Positions 42,808 through 51,981 of a stretch of 64,000 nt of DNA are shown here, piece after piece. Origin of the DNA: Mesorhizobium zhangyense (lineage in GTDB: Bacteria; Pseudomonadota; Alphaproteobacteria; Rhizobiales; Rhizobiaceae); assembly GCF_011045115.1 (NCBI RefSeq), contig NZ_JAAKZG010000010.1, positions 124,001 through 188,000 of the forward strand, read 5' to 3'. Position 1 is the first letter of the stretch; each line of letters starts with the position of its first letter. The notes beneath the pieces are model-generated. The model ran no database searches. It was not told the origin of the DNA and saw only the letters and a list, made by a program, of their open reading frames with translations. The translations under genes and the position numbers were made by a program.

Positions 42808-43734
42808 TCAATGCGCAGCGCGCGAGCGCAGGCGCGGGTCGAGCCAACCATAGAGCAGGTCGACGATCAGGTTCGAGACAACCATCGTGGCCGCTATGAC
42901 AAGCAAGATGCATTGCACCACCGCTAGATCGCGGTTGCTGACCGATACGATCAGCAGGCGGCCAATGCCCGGCCAGGAAAAGATCGATTCGACCACCACA
43001 GCACCCGCAATCAGCGACCCAACCATGAAACCGACGATCGTCACGATCGGCACGGCGGCGTTGGGCAAAGCATGGCTCCAGACGACGTCACGCCATTTCA
43101 GCCCCTTGGCCGAAGCCGTGCGGATGAAGGGCTGGCCCATCACCTCGATCATCGCGCTGCGCGAGAAACGGGCGAGGATGCCGATGCCCCCGATGCTCAT
43201 GGTGATCGTCGGCAAGATGCCGTGCACCCACGTATCCTGGCCGCCTGACGGCAGGACGCCGAGAATGATCGAAAAGACCAGCACCAGGATCAGCCCCATG
43301 ACGAAGGACGGGATGGTGAAGCCGAGGATCGCGAGCAGGATGACGCCGCGGTCGGCAAAGCTCTGCCGATGAAGCGCTGCGTAGATTCCGGCCGGTATGC
43401 CGATGACGAGCTTGAGGATCAGCGCGGGAATCGTCAATTGCAGCGTGGCGGGCACCCGTTCCAGCACGAGATCGAGCGCGGATGCCTTGTCGCGCATCGA
43501 CACGCCGAAATCGCCGGTGAAGATCGATTTGAGATAGGCCAGATATTGCACCCATACAGGCTGGTCGAGGCCCCATGCCTTGCGGAACGCGTCGATCACA
43601 TCCTGCGGCACGTCGGGGCCGAGCATGACCTGGGCCGGATCGCCGGACATGCGCAGCACGACGAAGGCGAAGGTCACCACAGCCAGAATGGTAATGATGG
43701 CCCTGAGCAGGCGCGTGAGAACGAAACTGATCAT
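42808..43734 (-). CDS. peptide/opine-type ABC permease (DppB-like)
   Basis: 308 residues. Family features: LLRAIITILAVVTFAFVVLR, the periplasmic PEDVI-like PQDVIDAFRKAWGLDQPVW VQYLAYLKSIFTGDFG and the EAA loop FIRTASAKGLKWRDVVWSHA LPNA. It forms a heterodimeric inner-membrane channel with the DppC-like protein. Confidence 0.9.
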   Translation of the reverse strand: MISFVLTRLLRAIITILAVVTFAFVVLRMSGDPAQVMLGPDVPQDVIDAFRKAWGLDQPVWVQYLAYLKSIFTGDFGVSMRDKASALDLVLERVPATLQLTIPALILKLVIGIPAGIYAALHRQSFADRGVILLAILGFTIPSFVMGLILVLVFSIILGVLPSGGQDTWVHGILPTITMSIGGIGILARFSRSAMIEVMGQPFIRTASAKGLKWRDVVWSHALPNAAVPIVTIVGFMVGSLIAGAVVVESIFSWPGIGRLLIVSVSNRDLAVVQCILLVIAATMVVSNLIVDLLYGWLDPRLRSRAAH

Positions 43735-43743
43735 GTCATGCTC

Positions 43744-44727
43744 TTAGGCTGCGACCGGAACCGCGCCATCCGCCACGATATGGCAGGCAGCGGTGCGCCG
43801 GTTTTCGATCTGGCGCAGCACGGGCGCAGTGCTACGGCAGATGTCGCGCGCGATGGAACAGCGGGGGTGGAAAGCGCAGCCCGCGGGACGGTTGGCGGGA
43901 TTGGGCGGCTCGCCCTGCAGGATGACGCGGCCCTCCAGCAGCTTGCCCGGCACCGGCACGCTCGAGACCAGCGCTTGTGTATAGGGATGCCGGGGCGACC
44001 GGAAGATCACGTCGGAGGAGGCCTCCTCCACGATCCGGCCGAGATACATGACGGCGACGCGGTCGGCGATGTTGCGCACGACCTTCAGGTCGTGACTGAT
44101 GAAGACCATGGCGATGCCGTTCTGTTCCTGAAGCTGGCGCAGCATATTGACGACCTGCGCCTGTATGGAAACGTCGAGGGCCGAAACCGGCTCGTCGCAG
44201 ACCAGAAGCTTCGGGCGCGAAGCCAGCGCCCGCGCTATCACCGCGCGCTGGCGCTGCCCGCCGGAGAGCTCATGCGGGAAACGCCCGGCCTGATCCTGGC
44301 GCAGGCCGACCGCCACCATCAGTTCGGCAACGCGGGCGGGGCGCTGGTCTTTCGGGATGATGCGATGAATTTCCAGCGGCTCGGCAAGCTGGGACGCGAT
44401 CGTCAGGCGCCGGTCGAGTGCTGCCAGCGGGTCCTGATAGACCAGCTGCATCTTCGCACGAAGGGCGCGCCACTCGGCCGTGCGCAGTTCGGGCATTGCC
44501 CGCCCCTCGAAGCGCACCTCGCCCGCCTGTAGCTGGTCGATGCCGAGAAGCATGCGTCCAAGCGTCGATTTGCCGGACCCGGATTCGCCGACGATACCCA
44601 GCGTCTCGCCCGGCATTACAGCGAGCGAAACACCGTCGACAGCGCGTACCGGCTTCGGCTGGGCAAAAAGCCCACGTCGCACTTGATAGATGCGGGCAAG
44701 GTTCGTGGCCTGGATCAGCGGCGTCAT
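43744..44727 (-). CDS. peptide/opine-type ABC ATPase (DppF/OppF-like)
   Basis: 327 residues. Walker A GESGSGKST, LVYQDPLAALDRRLTI, signature LSGGQRQRAVIARALASRPK, Walker B LLVCDEPVSALDVSIQAQVV and the C-terminal oligopeptide domain with the zinc-cluster-like CAFHPRCSIARDICRSTAP. ATGA overlap with the DppD-like gene. Confidence 0.92.
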   Translation of the reverse strand: MTPLIQATNLARIYQVRRGLFAQPKPVRAVDGVSLAVMPGETLGIVGESGSGKSTLGRMLLGIDQLQAGEVRFEGRAMPELRTAEWRALRAKMQLVYQDPLAALDRRLTIASQLAEPLEIHRIIPKDQRPARVAELMVAVGLRQDQAGRFPHELSGGQRQRAVIARALASRPKLLVCDEPVSALDVSIQAQVVNMLRQLQEQNGIAMVFISHDLKVVRNIADRVAVMYLGRIVEEASSDVIFRSPRHPYTQALVSSVPVPGKLLEGRVILQGEPPNPANRPAGCAFHPRCSIARDICRSTAPVLRQIENRRTAACHIVADGAVPVAA

Positions 44728-45752
44728 TGCAGCGCACTCTCGACAATCCGGGCAGGTGTCCGGGGCTTTGCCGCGTGGATGACGAGCGCCAGCGGAACCG
44801 GGCGGGCGCAGGCCAGCAGGCGGCCGTCACCTTGCGGGACAAGAGGCGGCAGTTCCGTGTGGCAGGATTGCAGCACCCTCGAACAGCGCGGGGAGAAGGC
44901 GCAGCCGGCAGGCAGATGCTTCGGATTGGGCACTGTGCCGGGAATGGGAACCAGCGGTTGACGGGGACCGTCAATTCGCGGGATCGCGTCGAACAGACCG
45001 CGCGTATAGGGATGACGCGGCGCGGCGAATAGCTGCTCGACGGTTCCCTGCTCGACGATGCGGCCGGCATACATCACGCATACCCGCTCGCAGACCTGCG
45101 ACACCGCACCGAGATCATGGCTGATGAACACCGTCGCCATGCCGGTTTCGGCGCGAAGCTGGATCAGCAAGTCAAGAATCTGCGCCTGGATCGTCGCGTC
45201 GAGCGCCGTGGTCGGCTCGTCCGCGATCAGCAGGTCCGGCTCTCCGGCCAGCGCCATGGCGATCATCAAGCGCTGGCATTGGCCGCCTGAAAATTCGTGG
45301 GCGTAAAGATCGAAACGGCTGCGGGCGTCGGGGATACCGACCATATCCATCAGCCGTAGTGCCTCCGTCCTTGCCGCATCGCCCCGCAGACCGCGATGCA
45401 GCGCCAGAGCCTCGGTGATCTGGCGGCCGATGCGTAGCACCGGGTTCAACGAACTCGACGGATCTTGAAAGATCATGGCGATCCGCCCGCCACGAACCGA
45501 TTCCAGCGTGCTGCGCGGACTGCCGCAAAGCTCGCGCCCTTCGAGCCGGACAGACCCGCTGACGCCGGCTTTGCCCGGCAAAAGCCCGAGTGCGGCCAGC
45601 CAGGTGACAGATTTGCCACAACCCGACTCGCCGACAAGCCCCAGCGCCTCGCCGCGGCCTACGGTAAGGTCGATACCATGTAAAACCTGAACACCGTCGA
45701 AAGCGACCTTCAGGTCTCGCAATTCCACCAGATTGGATTTTGCTGCGCCCAT
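44724..45752 (-). CDS. peptide/opine-type ABC ATPase (DppD/OppD-like)
   Basis: 342 residues. Walker [30 protein letters not shown], signature [19 protein letters not shown], Walker [21 protein letters not shown], and the C-terminal [20 protein letters not shown]. The signature has QCQR where QRQR or QQQR is usual, a minor change that may not matter. Follows the binding-protein gene after an intercistronic hairpin. Confidence 0.92.
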   Translation of the reverse strand: MGAAKSNLVELRDLKVAFDGVQVLHGIDLTVGRGEALGLVGESGCGKSVTWLAALGLLPGKAGVSGSVRLEGRELCGSPRSTLESVRGGRIAMIFQDPSSSLNPVLRIGRQITEALALHRGLRGDAARTEALRLMDMVGIPDARSRFDLYAHEFSGGQCQRLMIAMALAGEPDLLIADEPTTALDATIQAQILDLLIQLRAETGMATVFISHDLGAVSQVCERVCVMYAGRIVEQGTVEQLFAAPRHPYTRGLFDAIPRIDGPRQPLVPIPGTVPNPKHLPAGCAFSPRCSRVLQSCHTELPPLVPQGDGRLLACARPVPLALVIHAAKPRTPARIVESALQ

Positions 45753-45818
45753 GTTTCCCTCTCAAGCTGCGTTCTGTCCGTTTCCGGACAAGTAAGGATT
45801 TGTGCGCTGGAAAAAGAA

Positions 45819-45849
45819 TTGCTCCGACAGCTAAAAACTGCCGGAGCAA
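45819..45849 (-). terminator. intercistronic hairpin downstream of the binding-protein gene
   Basis: TTGCTCCGACAG (45819-45830) pairs with CTGCCGGAGCAA (45838-45849) with one mismatch; on the minus strand it is followed by TTCTTTTTCC. It probably keeps the binding-protein mRNA more abundant than the ABC core. Confidence 0.75.
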
Positions 45850-45864
45850 AAACGGAATGGACTA

Positions 45865-47493
45865 TCAACTCGCCCAGTTTGAGGCGCGGAAATCCATTGC
45901 AAAGGCAGGTGCGGCCTTCCACTTCAGCGAAGACTTCATGCCGGTGAACACCGCGTTCTGGTGCAGAACCTGATAGACCGGGTCCTCGCGCTCGCAGATT
46001 TCCAGCATGCGCGCGAAAGCCTTCTTGCGGGCGGCGCGATCGGTGCTGGTTTCCATGACCGCCGCCATCTGGTTGGCCTCAGTGTTGGTCCAGTCCTTCT
46101 TCTGCTGCACTTCGCCGTTCGGGCCGTACTGGTTGACGATGCCGGAAACCGGATCGTTGAACGTGCCACCGGCGGACCAGTCGCGCACGCCCTTTACGCC
46201 TGCCGGATCGTGGATCTGGCCCCAGTTCTCCTTCATCTCGATCTGGACATTCAGGCCGACCTGCTTCCACATCTCGACCATGATCTGGGCGTTCGCGGTC
46301 TGGTTGGTGTAGTAGTTGTTGAGAAGGCGGTAGGGGATCGCATCGCCCTTGTAGTTGGCCTGCTTCAACAGATCGCGTGCCAGCTCAGGATTGAATTCCG
46401 GAACGGTCCAGTCCTTGATGAACATGTCGCCATAGAAGGGGAACTGGAGTCCGGCCGGGATCACGGTCTGACCTCCCCACAACGCGTCGATGATCGCCTG
46501 GCGGTCGATCGAATGGGTCATGGCGCGGCGAACCAGCGGATCCCTGAGGATCGGATTCTCGATGTTGAAGACCGAGACGCGGTGGTTGAGGATCGTCGAC
46601 CCCTGGACTTCCAGGCCGGATGCCGCCTGTACGGTGGCGATCTGGTCCGGTGGCAGGTCGCAGGCGAAGTCGTATTCGCCCGACAGCAAGCCGTTCACGC
46701 GCGACGCCACTTCCGGCACCTCGACAAAACGGATTTCGGCCAGCGGAGGACGCCCGCCCCAATATTCGTCGAACGCCACCAGCGTCAGCGAGACGTCAGG
46801 CCTGAAATCGCCGACCATGTAGGGGCCGGTGGTGATCGGCTTGCGCGCCCAGTCGACATAGGCCTCGGCCTCGTTCCAGGCGCGGTGGTTGGTGATCTGG
46901 CTACCGAAGGCATAGAGACGGCCCTCGATTGTCACGTCCGGCGTCGCGTTGTGGAAGCGCACCGTATATTTGTCCACGGCCTCGACGCCTGCAAGCGCCG
47001 GCCACAGGCGGCGGCCGTTGCCCGGCAGCGTAGCCGGCAGTTCCTTCACCGTCGTCGGCTTGTGGTCGGCCTCGAAGATCGTCTTGCCGCCGGCAGGCTG
47101 GGTGCTGCCAAAGACCCGCTCGGGCGAGAAGCTGAACACGACGTCGTCGGCCGTCAGTTCGTCGCCATTGTGGAACTTCACGCCCTGGCGCAATTTGAGT
47201 TCGACGGTCTTGTCGTCGATGCGCGTCCATTCGGTGGCAAGGCCCGGAAGGGGTCCTTGATCGCCCATCCAGTTGCGCAGGATGAGGCCTTCCCAAAGGT
47301 TCGGGAAGAACACGCGCTCGCCGACATTGGAACCTTCGTTCCAGATATCGAGCGTGCCATTGATGGTGATCTTCTGCACAGCAATCGTCACGGACGGGCG
47401 CGTTGCCTGGCCCATTGCGATGCGCGGCAGGATGATGCTGCCGGCGGTGGCCCCCAGCAAACCAAGGGCACTGCGCCTGTTAAGTGAAAGCAT
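45865..47493 (-). CDS. ABC substrate-binding protein, family 5 (peptide/opine/glycan-type)
   Basis: 542 residues from ATG 47493, where AGGAG precedes. Twin-arginine-like export signal MLSLNRRSALGLLGATAGSI. SBP_bac_5 features: VFFPNLWEGLILRNWMGDQG, VELKLRQGVKFHNGDELTAD DVVFSF and DPLVRRAMTHSIDRQAIIDA. This family binds di- and oligopeptides but also opines and agrocinopine-type sugar phosphodiesters. Together with a phosphodiesterase and a phosphatase in the operon, a phosphodiester ligand is a reasonable guess. Confidence 0.88.
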   Translation of the reverse strand: MLSLNRRSALGLLGATAGSIILPRIAMGQATRPSVTIAVQKITINGTLDIWNEGSNVGERVFFPNLWEGLILRNWMGDQGPLPGLATEWTRIDDKTVELKLRQGVKFHNGDELTADDVVFSFSPERVFGSTQPAGGKTIFEADHKPTTVKELPATLPGNGRRLWPALAGVEAVDKYTVRFHNATPDVTIEGRLYAFGSQITNHRAWNEAEAYVDWARKPITTGPYMVGDFRPDVSLTLVAFDEYWGGRPPLAEIRFVEVPEVASRVNGLLSGEYDFACDLPPDQIATVQAASGLEVQGSTILNHRVSVFNIENPILRDPLVRRAMTHSIDRQAIIDALWGGQTVIPAGLQFPFYGDMFIKDWTVPEFNPELARDLLKQANYKGDAIPYRLLNNYYTNQTANAQIMVEMWKQVGLNVQIEMKENWGQIHDPAGVKGVRDWSAGGTFNDPVSGIVNQYGPNGEVQQKKDWTNTEANQMAAVMETSTDRAARKKAFARMLEICEREDPVYQVLHQNAVFTGMKSSLKWKAAPAFAMDFRASNWAS

Positions 47494-47649
47494 TTGGAGG
47501 TCTCCTTTTTCCATGGCCGACAATTGGTGACCGGGTGCCATGCGGCCTTGCTTGTACGGCTGGCGGTGTGTCGGTTTCTTAATGCTGGAATGAAGTTTTC
47601 ATGACATGTGGCCGACGCGGATGCTGCGATCCGCATTGGCTTCGGGAAC

Positions 47650-48354
47650 TCAACCTGTAAGCGTGGCGACTGGCATTCTGCGCGCAGGGGCTGGTGAAAT
47701 CGCATCGATCGTCATGGCGAGTTCATCCGCACCTTCGGCAACGAAGGAGGCCCCTGCTTTCTCGAGGACGGCATGCCGTCCCGTACGTGGATCGGCCGGA
47801 TCGACAAAGCCGATCGCTCTCATCCCGGCCGCAACGGCGCCCTGAATGCCAATGGCGCTGTCGTCGATCACGACGCATCGTTCAACCTCCACCCCGAGCT
47901 GCCTGGCGCAAAGCAGAGCAAGATCCGGCGCGGGCTTGGGGTGCCTCACCATATCGGCGCTGAAGATGTTCGGGTGGAACTCGCTCCACAGATCGAAGAG
48001 ACCGAGGCTTCGGCGCAGCCTTTCCATCGTGCTATTGGAAGCGACGCATTTGCGATGCGGCAGCGATCGTACCAGTTCCGTCATTCCCGCCATCGGCTGC
48101 AGGGAACGCGCAAACTCACCATAAATGTCCGCCTGCCAGTTGGAAAAGACGCGGTCCACATCCGCCAGCCCGAACTCATCGGCACATATGCGCCGGCTCT
48201 CGCTCTCCGACAGGCCGGTGAAGCGGCGATGGACGTCGTCCGCACTTAAATTGACACCGACGCGCCGCAGCGACTTGGCAAACGTGGCGCTTGCGACCGG
48301 TTCGCTGTCGATCAGCACGCCGTCGCAATCAAAAATGAGAAGATCTACCGTCAT
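47650..48354 (-). CDS. HAD-superfamily hydrolase, subfamily IA (sugar-phosphatase-like)
   Basis: 234 residues. HAD motifs: IFDCDGVLIDSEPVA (I), CVASNSTMERLRRSLG (II), KPAPDLALLCARQLGVEVER (III) and CVVIDDSAIGIQGAVAAGMR (IV). This pattern is typical of phosphosugar phosphatases such as YfbT/GppA types. First gene of the minus-strand operon, 103 bases from the SorC operator. Confidence 0.88.
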   Translation of the reverse strand: MTVDLLIFDCDGVLIDSEPVASATFAKSLRRVGVNLSADDVHRRFTGLSESESRRICADEFGLADVDRVFSNWQADIYGEFARSLQPMAGMTELVRSLPHRKCVASNSTMERLRRSLGLFDLWSEFHPNIFSADMVRHPKPAPDLALLCARQLGVEVERCVVIDDSAIGIQGAVAAGMRAIGFVDPADPRTGRHAVLEKAGASFVAEGADELAMTIDAISPAPARRMPVATLTG

Positions 48355-48456
48355 GAAAGCGAAGGTTTCCGTGTGTCAGGTGAAATCGATTGCCGACCAG
48401 CCGCCTCTTCGCGACAATCTTCTCCGGTGATTATCTGATCGTTAGGACGGCATTAG

Positions 48457-48490
48457 ATTACAAATGTTACATCGATGTGACATTTGTAAT
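48457..48490. promoter_or_regulatory. 34-bp palindrome, candidate SorC operator
   Basis: Two 17-base arms are exact inverse complements except at one position: ATTACAAATGTTACATC and GATGTGACATTTGTAAT. It ends 17 bases before the sorC-type start codon and 103 bases from the HAD gene, so it can repress both divergent units. Length and symmetry fit a tetrameric SorC/DeoR-type repressor. Confidence 0.75.
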
Positions 48491-48507
48491 TCTGGAGGAA
48501 AGTTCGC

Positions 48508-49443
48508 GTGGAACAGCAAGAGTTGATGATCAAGGCGGCGTGGCTCTATCACGTTGAAGGGCTAACGCAGGCGCAGATCGGCGAGCAGATGAATCTGACC
48601 CGCCGCAGGGTGAATGAACTTCTTGCCGCAGCCCTGGAAGACGGGATCGTCCGGATCAGCTTCAGTTCACCGCTTGCCGCCAATATCGAGCTGGAAGCGC
48701 AGTTGCGCAGCCACTTTGGCCTGAAGGATGCCGTCGTGGTTCCGACGCCCGCCGATCCGCTGCAGCTTCATTCGGTCATCGGTCGGGGTGCTGCAGCCTA
48801 TCTGGACCGACTGATCCAGACGCAGAAGCCGGGTTCGATCGGCATCGGCTGGGGTGCAACGCTACGCGAAACCGTCCAGCATATGAGCCCCGCCAACGAA
48901 CCGCAGATCGACGTGCGCTCCATGATGGGCGGTCTGACCTACGGATCGGAGATCAACACCTTTGAGATCGTGCGCGGCTTCGCCCAGGTGCTGAAGGCGC
49001 AGTGCCACTATTTCGTGGCGCCGGTCTATGCAGAAAGCCCGCAATCGCGCGATACGATCATCTCGCAATCGGTCTTCCGCAAGATTTTCCTCCAGACACA
49101 CGATGTCGATGTCTCCTATCTGAGCGTTGGAGACGTTTCCCGACAGTCGCTGCAGGTGCGCTACGGCCTGCCCGCCGGCATCGAGGTGGAGAACCTCATC
49201 GCAGCCGGCGCCGTCGGGGATCTTTTAGGCCGCTATCTTGATATCGAGGGTAATCCCGTCGATCACCCCATCAATGGGCAAGTACTTTCTCCCGAACTCG
49301 ACGACTACCGCAAGATTCCCTGCCGCATCGTCGCTTCCGGCGGCGCTCACAAGCATGCAGTTCTTCTTGCAATTGCCAGAGCGGAATTGGCAACGATCAT
49401 CGTGACGGACGCGGACAGCGCGAAGGTCATACTTGGCACATAA
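48508..49443 (+). CDS. SorC-family sugar-binding transcriptional regulator
   Basis: 311 residues, GTG start after GGAGGA. N-terminal helix-turn-helix: LTQAQIGEQMNLTRRRVNEL L. The C-terminal domain is a sugar-phosphate-sensing NagB-like fold: GSIGIGWGATLRETVQHM, RSMMGGLTYGSEINTFEIVR, and IVASGGAHKHAVLLAIARAE. Members (DeoR, SorC, LsrR, CggR) bind phosphorylated sugars, which fits release of a sugar phosphate by the phosphodiesterase in the divergent operon. Confidence 0.9.
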   Translation: MEQQELMIKAAWLYHVEGLTQAQIGEQMNLTRRRVNELLAAALEDGIVRISFSSPLAANIELEAQLRSHFGLKDAVVVPTPADPLQLHSVIGRGAAAYLDRLIQTQKPGSIGIGWGATLRETVQHMSPANEPQIDVRSMMGGLTYGSEINTFEIVRGFAQVLKAQCHYFVAPVYAESPQSRDTIISQSVFRKIFLQTHDVDVSYLSVGDVSRQSLQVRYGLPAGIEVENLIAAGAVGDLLGRYLDIEGNPVDHPINGQVLSPELDDYRKIPCRIVASGGAHKHAVLLAIARAELATIIVTDADSAKVILGT

Positions 49444-49777
49444 AAGCATAGCCAGCGGACGATGTTACCCGGCCGCAGATGAAAACCAATCCGCCAAGGC
49501 GCCCGTAATGCGCCTGGGAGGACGAGGCTGTGGCAAATATCCTGGAACAACGTCGTTTGCCACGGCCAACTACATAAGACTGGGAGACCGGGCAGCGTCG
49601 CCTCGGAGTCCAAAGGGTGCCCAGGTCCGCTCGGGTGCGTCCGAGTTCCGCGACGGCACTGCGGCGAAGCATCAGAGCACCCCTCAGGACGCCGAACATC
49701 AGAAGTTGCCCCTAATTGAATGCGGGCAATAGAATGATAGATTGCGTCCGGCGGGAAGCCGATATGGAGCCCACTCG
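49444..49777. other. intergenic stretch of about 330 bases
   Basis: Between the SorC and LysR genes, which run in the same direction. No convincing gene or hairpin. A promoter for the LysR gene must lie near its end. Confidence 0.45.
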
Positions 49778-50665
49778 ATGAGACATCTCGACGGGGATGC
49801 GCTGGCTACGCTCGTTGCAGTGGTGGACGCTGGCGGTTTCACCGCAGCAGCCCACAGGATAGGCCGGACACAGGCTGGCGTCAGCAACGCAATTGCCCGG
49901 CTTGAGGATAAGCTGGGAAAGAAGCTTTTCGATCGCTCCCGGCGTGGCCTGCATCTTACCGAGACGGGAGAAATCCTGATCGGTTATGCCCGCCGCATGA
50001 TAGCGATCGAAGATGAGGCACTGGCCGCGCTCCAGCCTGAAGCACTGACAGGCCGCGTGCGCGTCGGCATGCCCGACGATTATCTGGGCGTTTTCGGCAC
50101 CCCATTGATTGAACGTTTCTCGGCCCAGAACCCGCGTATCCAGGTCGAGATTCTGTGCTATTTCTCGAGCGAGCTTGAAACTCGCGTCGACCAGGGCGAA
50201 ATCGATATCGCTATAATTACCCGGGGCAACGATCCGGCAAAGGGCGAATTCCTGCGCCACGAGCCGCTCGTCTGGTGCGCATCGCAGGACGGAAGGCCCG
50301 AATTGCAGAAGCCGCTGCCGCTGGCTCTGTTTCCGGAGAAATTCTGCCGCGCTCGCCCCATCATACTGGATGCGCTGGATCGAGCAGGCCTGCCCTGGCG
50401 GGTAGCGTGGACCTCATCGCACCTGCCGTCGATCCAGACCGCGATCGGACTGGGCAAGGCTGTAACGGCTTTGCCGGCATCGGTCATTTCGCCCGCACAC
50501 CGCCAACTCGAGGCGAAAGACGGCTTGCCGTCGCTGAAGCCGGTCGATCTGGCGCTTCTCGTGCCACAAGGCGCAAGGGCTGCCGTCCGACGCATGGCAA
50601 GCTTCATTCGCTCCGAATTCCAGGTGGCGAGCGGCGAGGAACTCCTAAGGCAATCTGACCTGTAG
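49778..50665 (+). CDS. LysR-family transcriptional regulator
   Basis: 295 residues from ATG 49778 (GGAG ahead; frame opens at 49742). Helix-turn-helix: LATLVAVVDAGGFTAAAHRI GRTQAGVSNAIARLEDKLGK. The effector domain is standard. The convergent neighbour is the aminotransferase of the TRAP operon, so it is a likely regulator of that operon, although a site could not be assigned. Confidence 0.88.
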   Translation: MRHLDGDALATLVAVVDAGGFTAAAHRIGRTQAGVSNAIARLEDKLGKKLFDRSRRGLHLTETGEILIGYARRMIAIEDEALAALQPEALTGRVRVGMPDDYLGVFGTPLIERFSAQNPRIQVEILCYFSSELETRVDQGEIDIAIITRGNDPAKGEFLRHEPLVWCASQDGRPELQKPLPLALFPEKFCRARPIILDALDRAGLPWRVAWTSSHLPSIQTAIGLGKAVTALPASVISPAHRQLEAKDGLPSLKPVDLALLVPQGARAAVRRMASFIRSEFQVASGEELLRQSDL

Positions 50666-50704
50666 CGTATCGGGAGAGTGGCCGACGCAGCAAGCCGCCT
50701 GGGC

Positions 50705-51934
50705 TTACCGCATGGACAAGGCAACCCGAGCGAAGATTTCCGCCATCTCGGCGATGACCGCGTCGTCATGGGCCGCTGAAAGATAAAGCCGGCCGTAGGG
50801 CGACGGCATGGCAAGAAGCCCTTCCCGCCGCAATCCCTCATGCATGGCCCGCGACCTCCCCTCGTCGACCTTGGCCGCCGCCTCCCTATAGTCTTTCGGG
50901 GGAGCGTCGCTGAACCATACGGTGAAGACACTGCCATAGCCGGATGTCACGGCACTGATCCCGTTGACAGCGAACGCATGCTCGATCTCACCGCGCAGGC
51001 GCTCGCCGCGCGCGACGAAGACGTCGTAGTCATGCGTGGCGAGCAGGCCCAGCGTCGCGCAGACGGCGGCGGTGGCGACCGGATTTCCGCTGTAGGTTCC
51101 TGCTCGTGCCACCTCGCCGCTTTCACACAGCGCCATGACCTCCAGCGTACCGACCACGCCCGCAACTGCGATGCCGCTGCCGATCGCCTTGCCGACGGTG
51201 GCGAGGTCGGCATCGATGCCCATCGCCTGGCCGGCAAGGCCGAAGCCGGTGCGGAAGCCCATCAGCACCTCGTCGAGGATGACCAGCGCGCCGTTGCGTC
51301 GCGCCACCGTCTCGACATGCTTCAGGTAGCCGGGCGCTGGCAGGATACAGCCGGCATTGGCCAGCATCGGCTCCATGATCACTGCAGCCACGTCGTCGTT
51401 TTCGGCAAACAAGCGCTCGACATCGTCGAAATCGTTGAAACGCAGCAGCAGGGTTCGGGCGCTTCGGGGGCGCCGGTTGGCGCGCATTTCTGCCTCGGCC
51501 GAGCCGGCATTGCCGAAGGCCACGTCGTCATACCAGCCGTCGAAACCCGCGGCCATCTTGGCGATCAGGCCGCGGCCGGTGGCGGCGCGGGCCAGCCGGC
51601 AGGCCAGATGCACGGCCTCGCTGCCGGTATTGGTGAAGATCGCCTGCGACAGCGACCCGGTGGCAGCGGTGAGCAATTCCGCCGCCCGCTCCTCACCGGC
51701 ATGGGCGAAGGCCGGCATTGGTCCATCGGCCAGTGCGCGCTTCACCGCCTCGACCACCTGCGGATGCGCGTGGCCGAGCAGCGTAGCGCCGAAGCCAAGC
51801 GCAGTATCGATGTAGCGGCGGCCATGTTCGTCCCACACATGCGCGCCAGACGAGCGGGCGGTCAGGAACGGGACGCCGTCGACCGCTGGCAACGCGCGAC
51901 CGGCGCTGGAAATGCCGCCTACCAGATGTTTCAT
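50705..51934 (-). CDS. class III aminotransferase (glutamate-1-semialdehyde aminotransferase-like)
   Basis: 409 residues. PLP-fold landmarks: IFTNTGSEAVHLACRLARA (phosphate pocket), LVILDEVLMGFRTGFGL (the Asp that binds the pyridine nitrogen), DLATVGKAIGSGIAVAGVVG (catalytic Lys) and AGTYSGNPVATAAVCATLG. Start at 51934 because the protein begins normally there (MKHLVGGISSAGRALPAVDG); the longer frame upstream overlaps the TRAP permease gene. Co-transcribed with a TRAP transporter, so it probably transaminates an imported amine or beta/omega-amino acid rather than making heme precursors. Confidence 0.88.
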   Translation of the reverse strand: MKHLVGGISSAGRALPAVDGVPFLTARSSGAHVWDEHGRRYIDTALGFGATLLGHAHPQVVEAVKRALADGPMPAFAHAGEERAAELLTAATGSLSQAIFTNTGSEAVHLACRLARAATGRGLIAKMAAGFDGWYDDVAFGNAGSAEAEMRANRRPRSARTLLLRFNDFDDVERLFAENDDVAAVIMEPMLANAGCILPAPGYLKHVETVARRNGALVILDEVLMGFRTGFGLAGQAMGIDADLATVGKAIGSGIAVAGVVGTLEVMALCESGEVARAGTYSGNPVATAAVCATLGLLATHDYDVFVARGERLRGEIEHAFAVNGISAVTSGYGSVFTVWFSDAPPKDYREAAAKVDEGRSRAMHEGLRREGLLAMPSPYGRLYLSAAHDDAVIAEMAEIFARVALSMR

Positions 51935-51981
51935 GTCTCTATTCGCTTCCAGGTTATGTCTTGGCGCCCACATGGCCGGCG

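Noticed and set aside
41295-42899. 534-codon plus-strand frame
   Set aside because: Spans two well-supported minus-strand genes (GDPD and DppC-like permease); low-complexity His/Arg/Asp-rich translation typical of antisense of GC-rich genes.
45961-47487. 508-codon plus-strand frame
   Set aside because: Antisense of the family 5 binding protein; no homology features.
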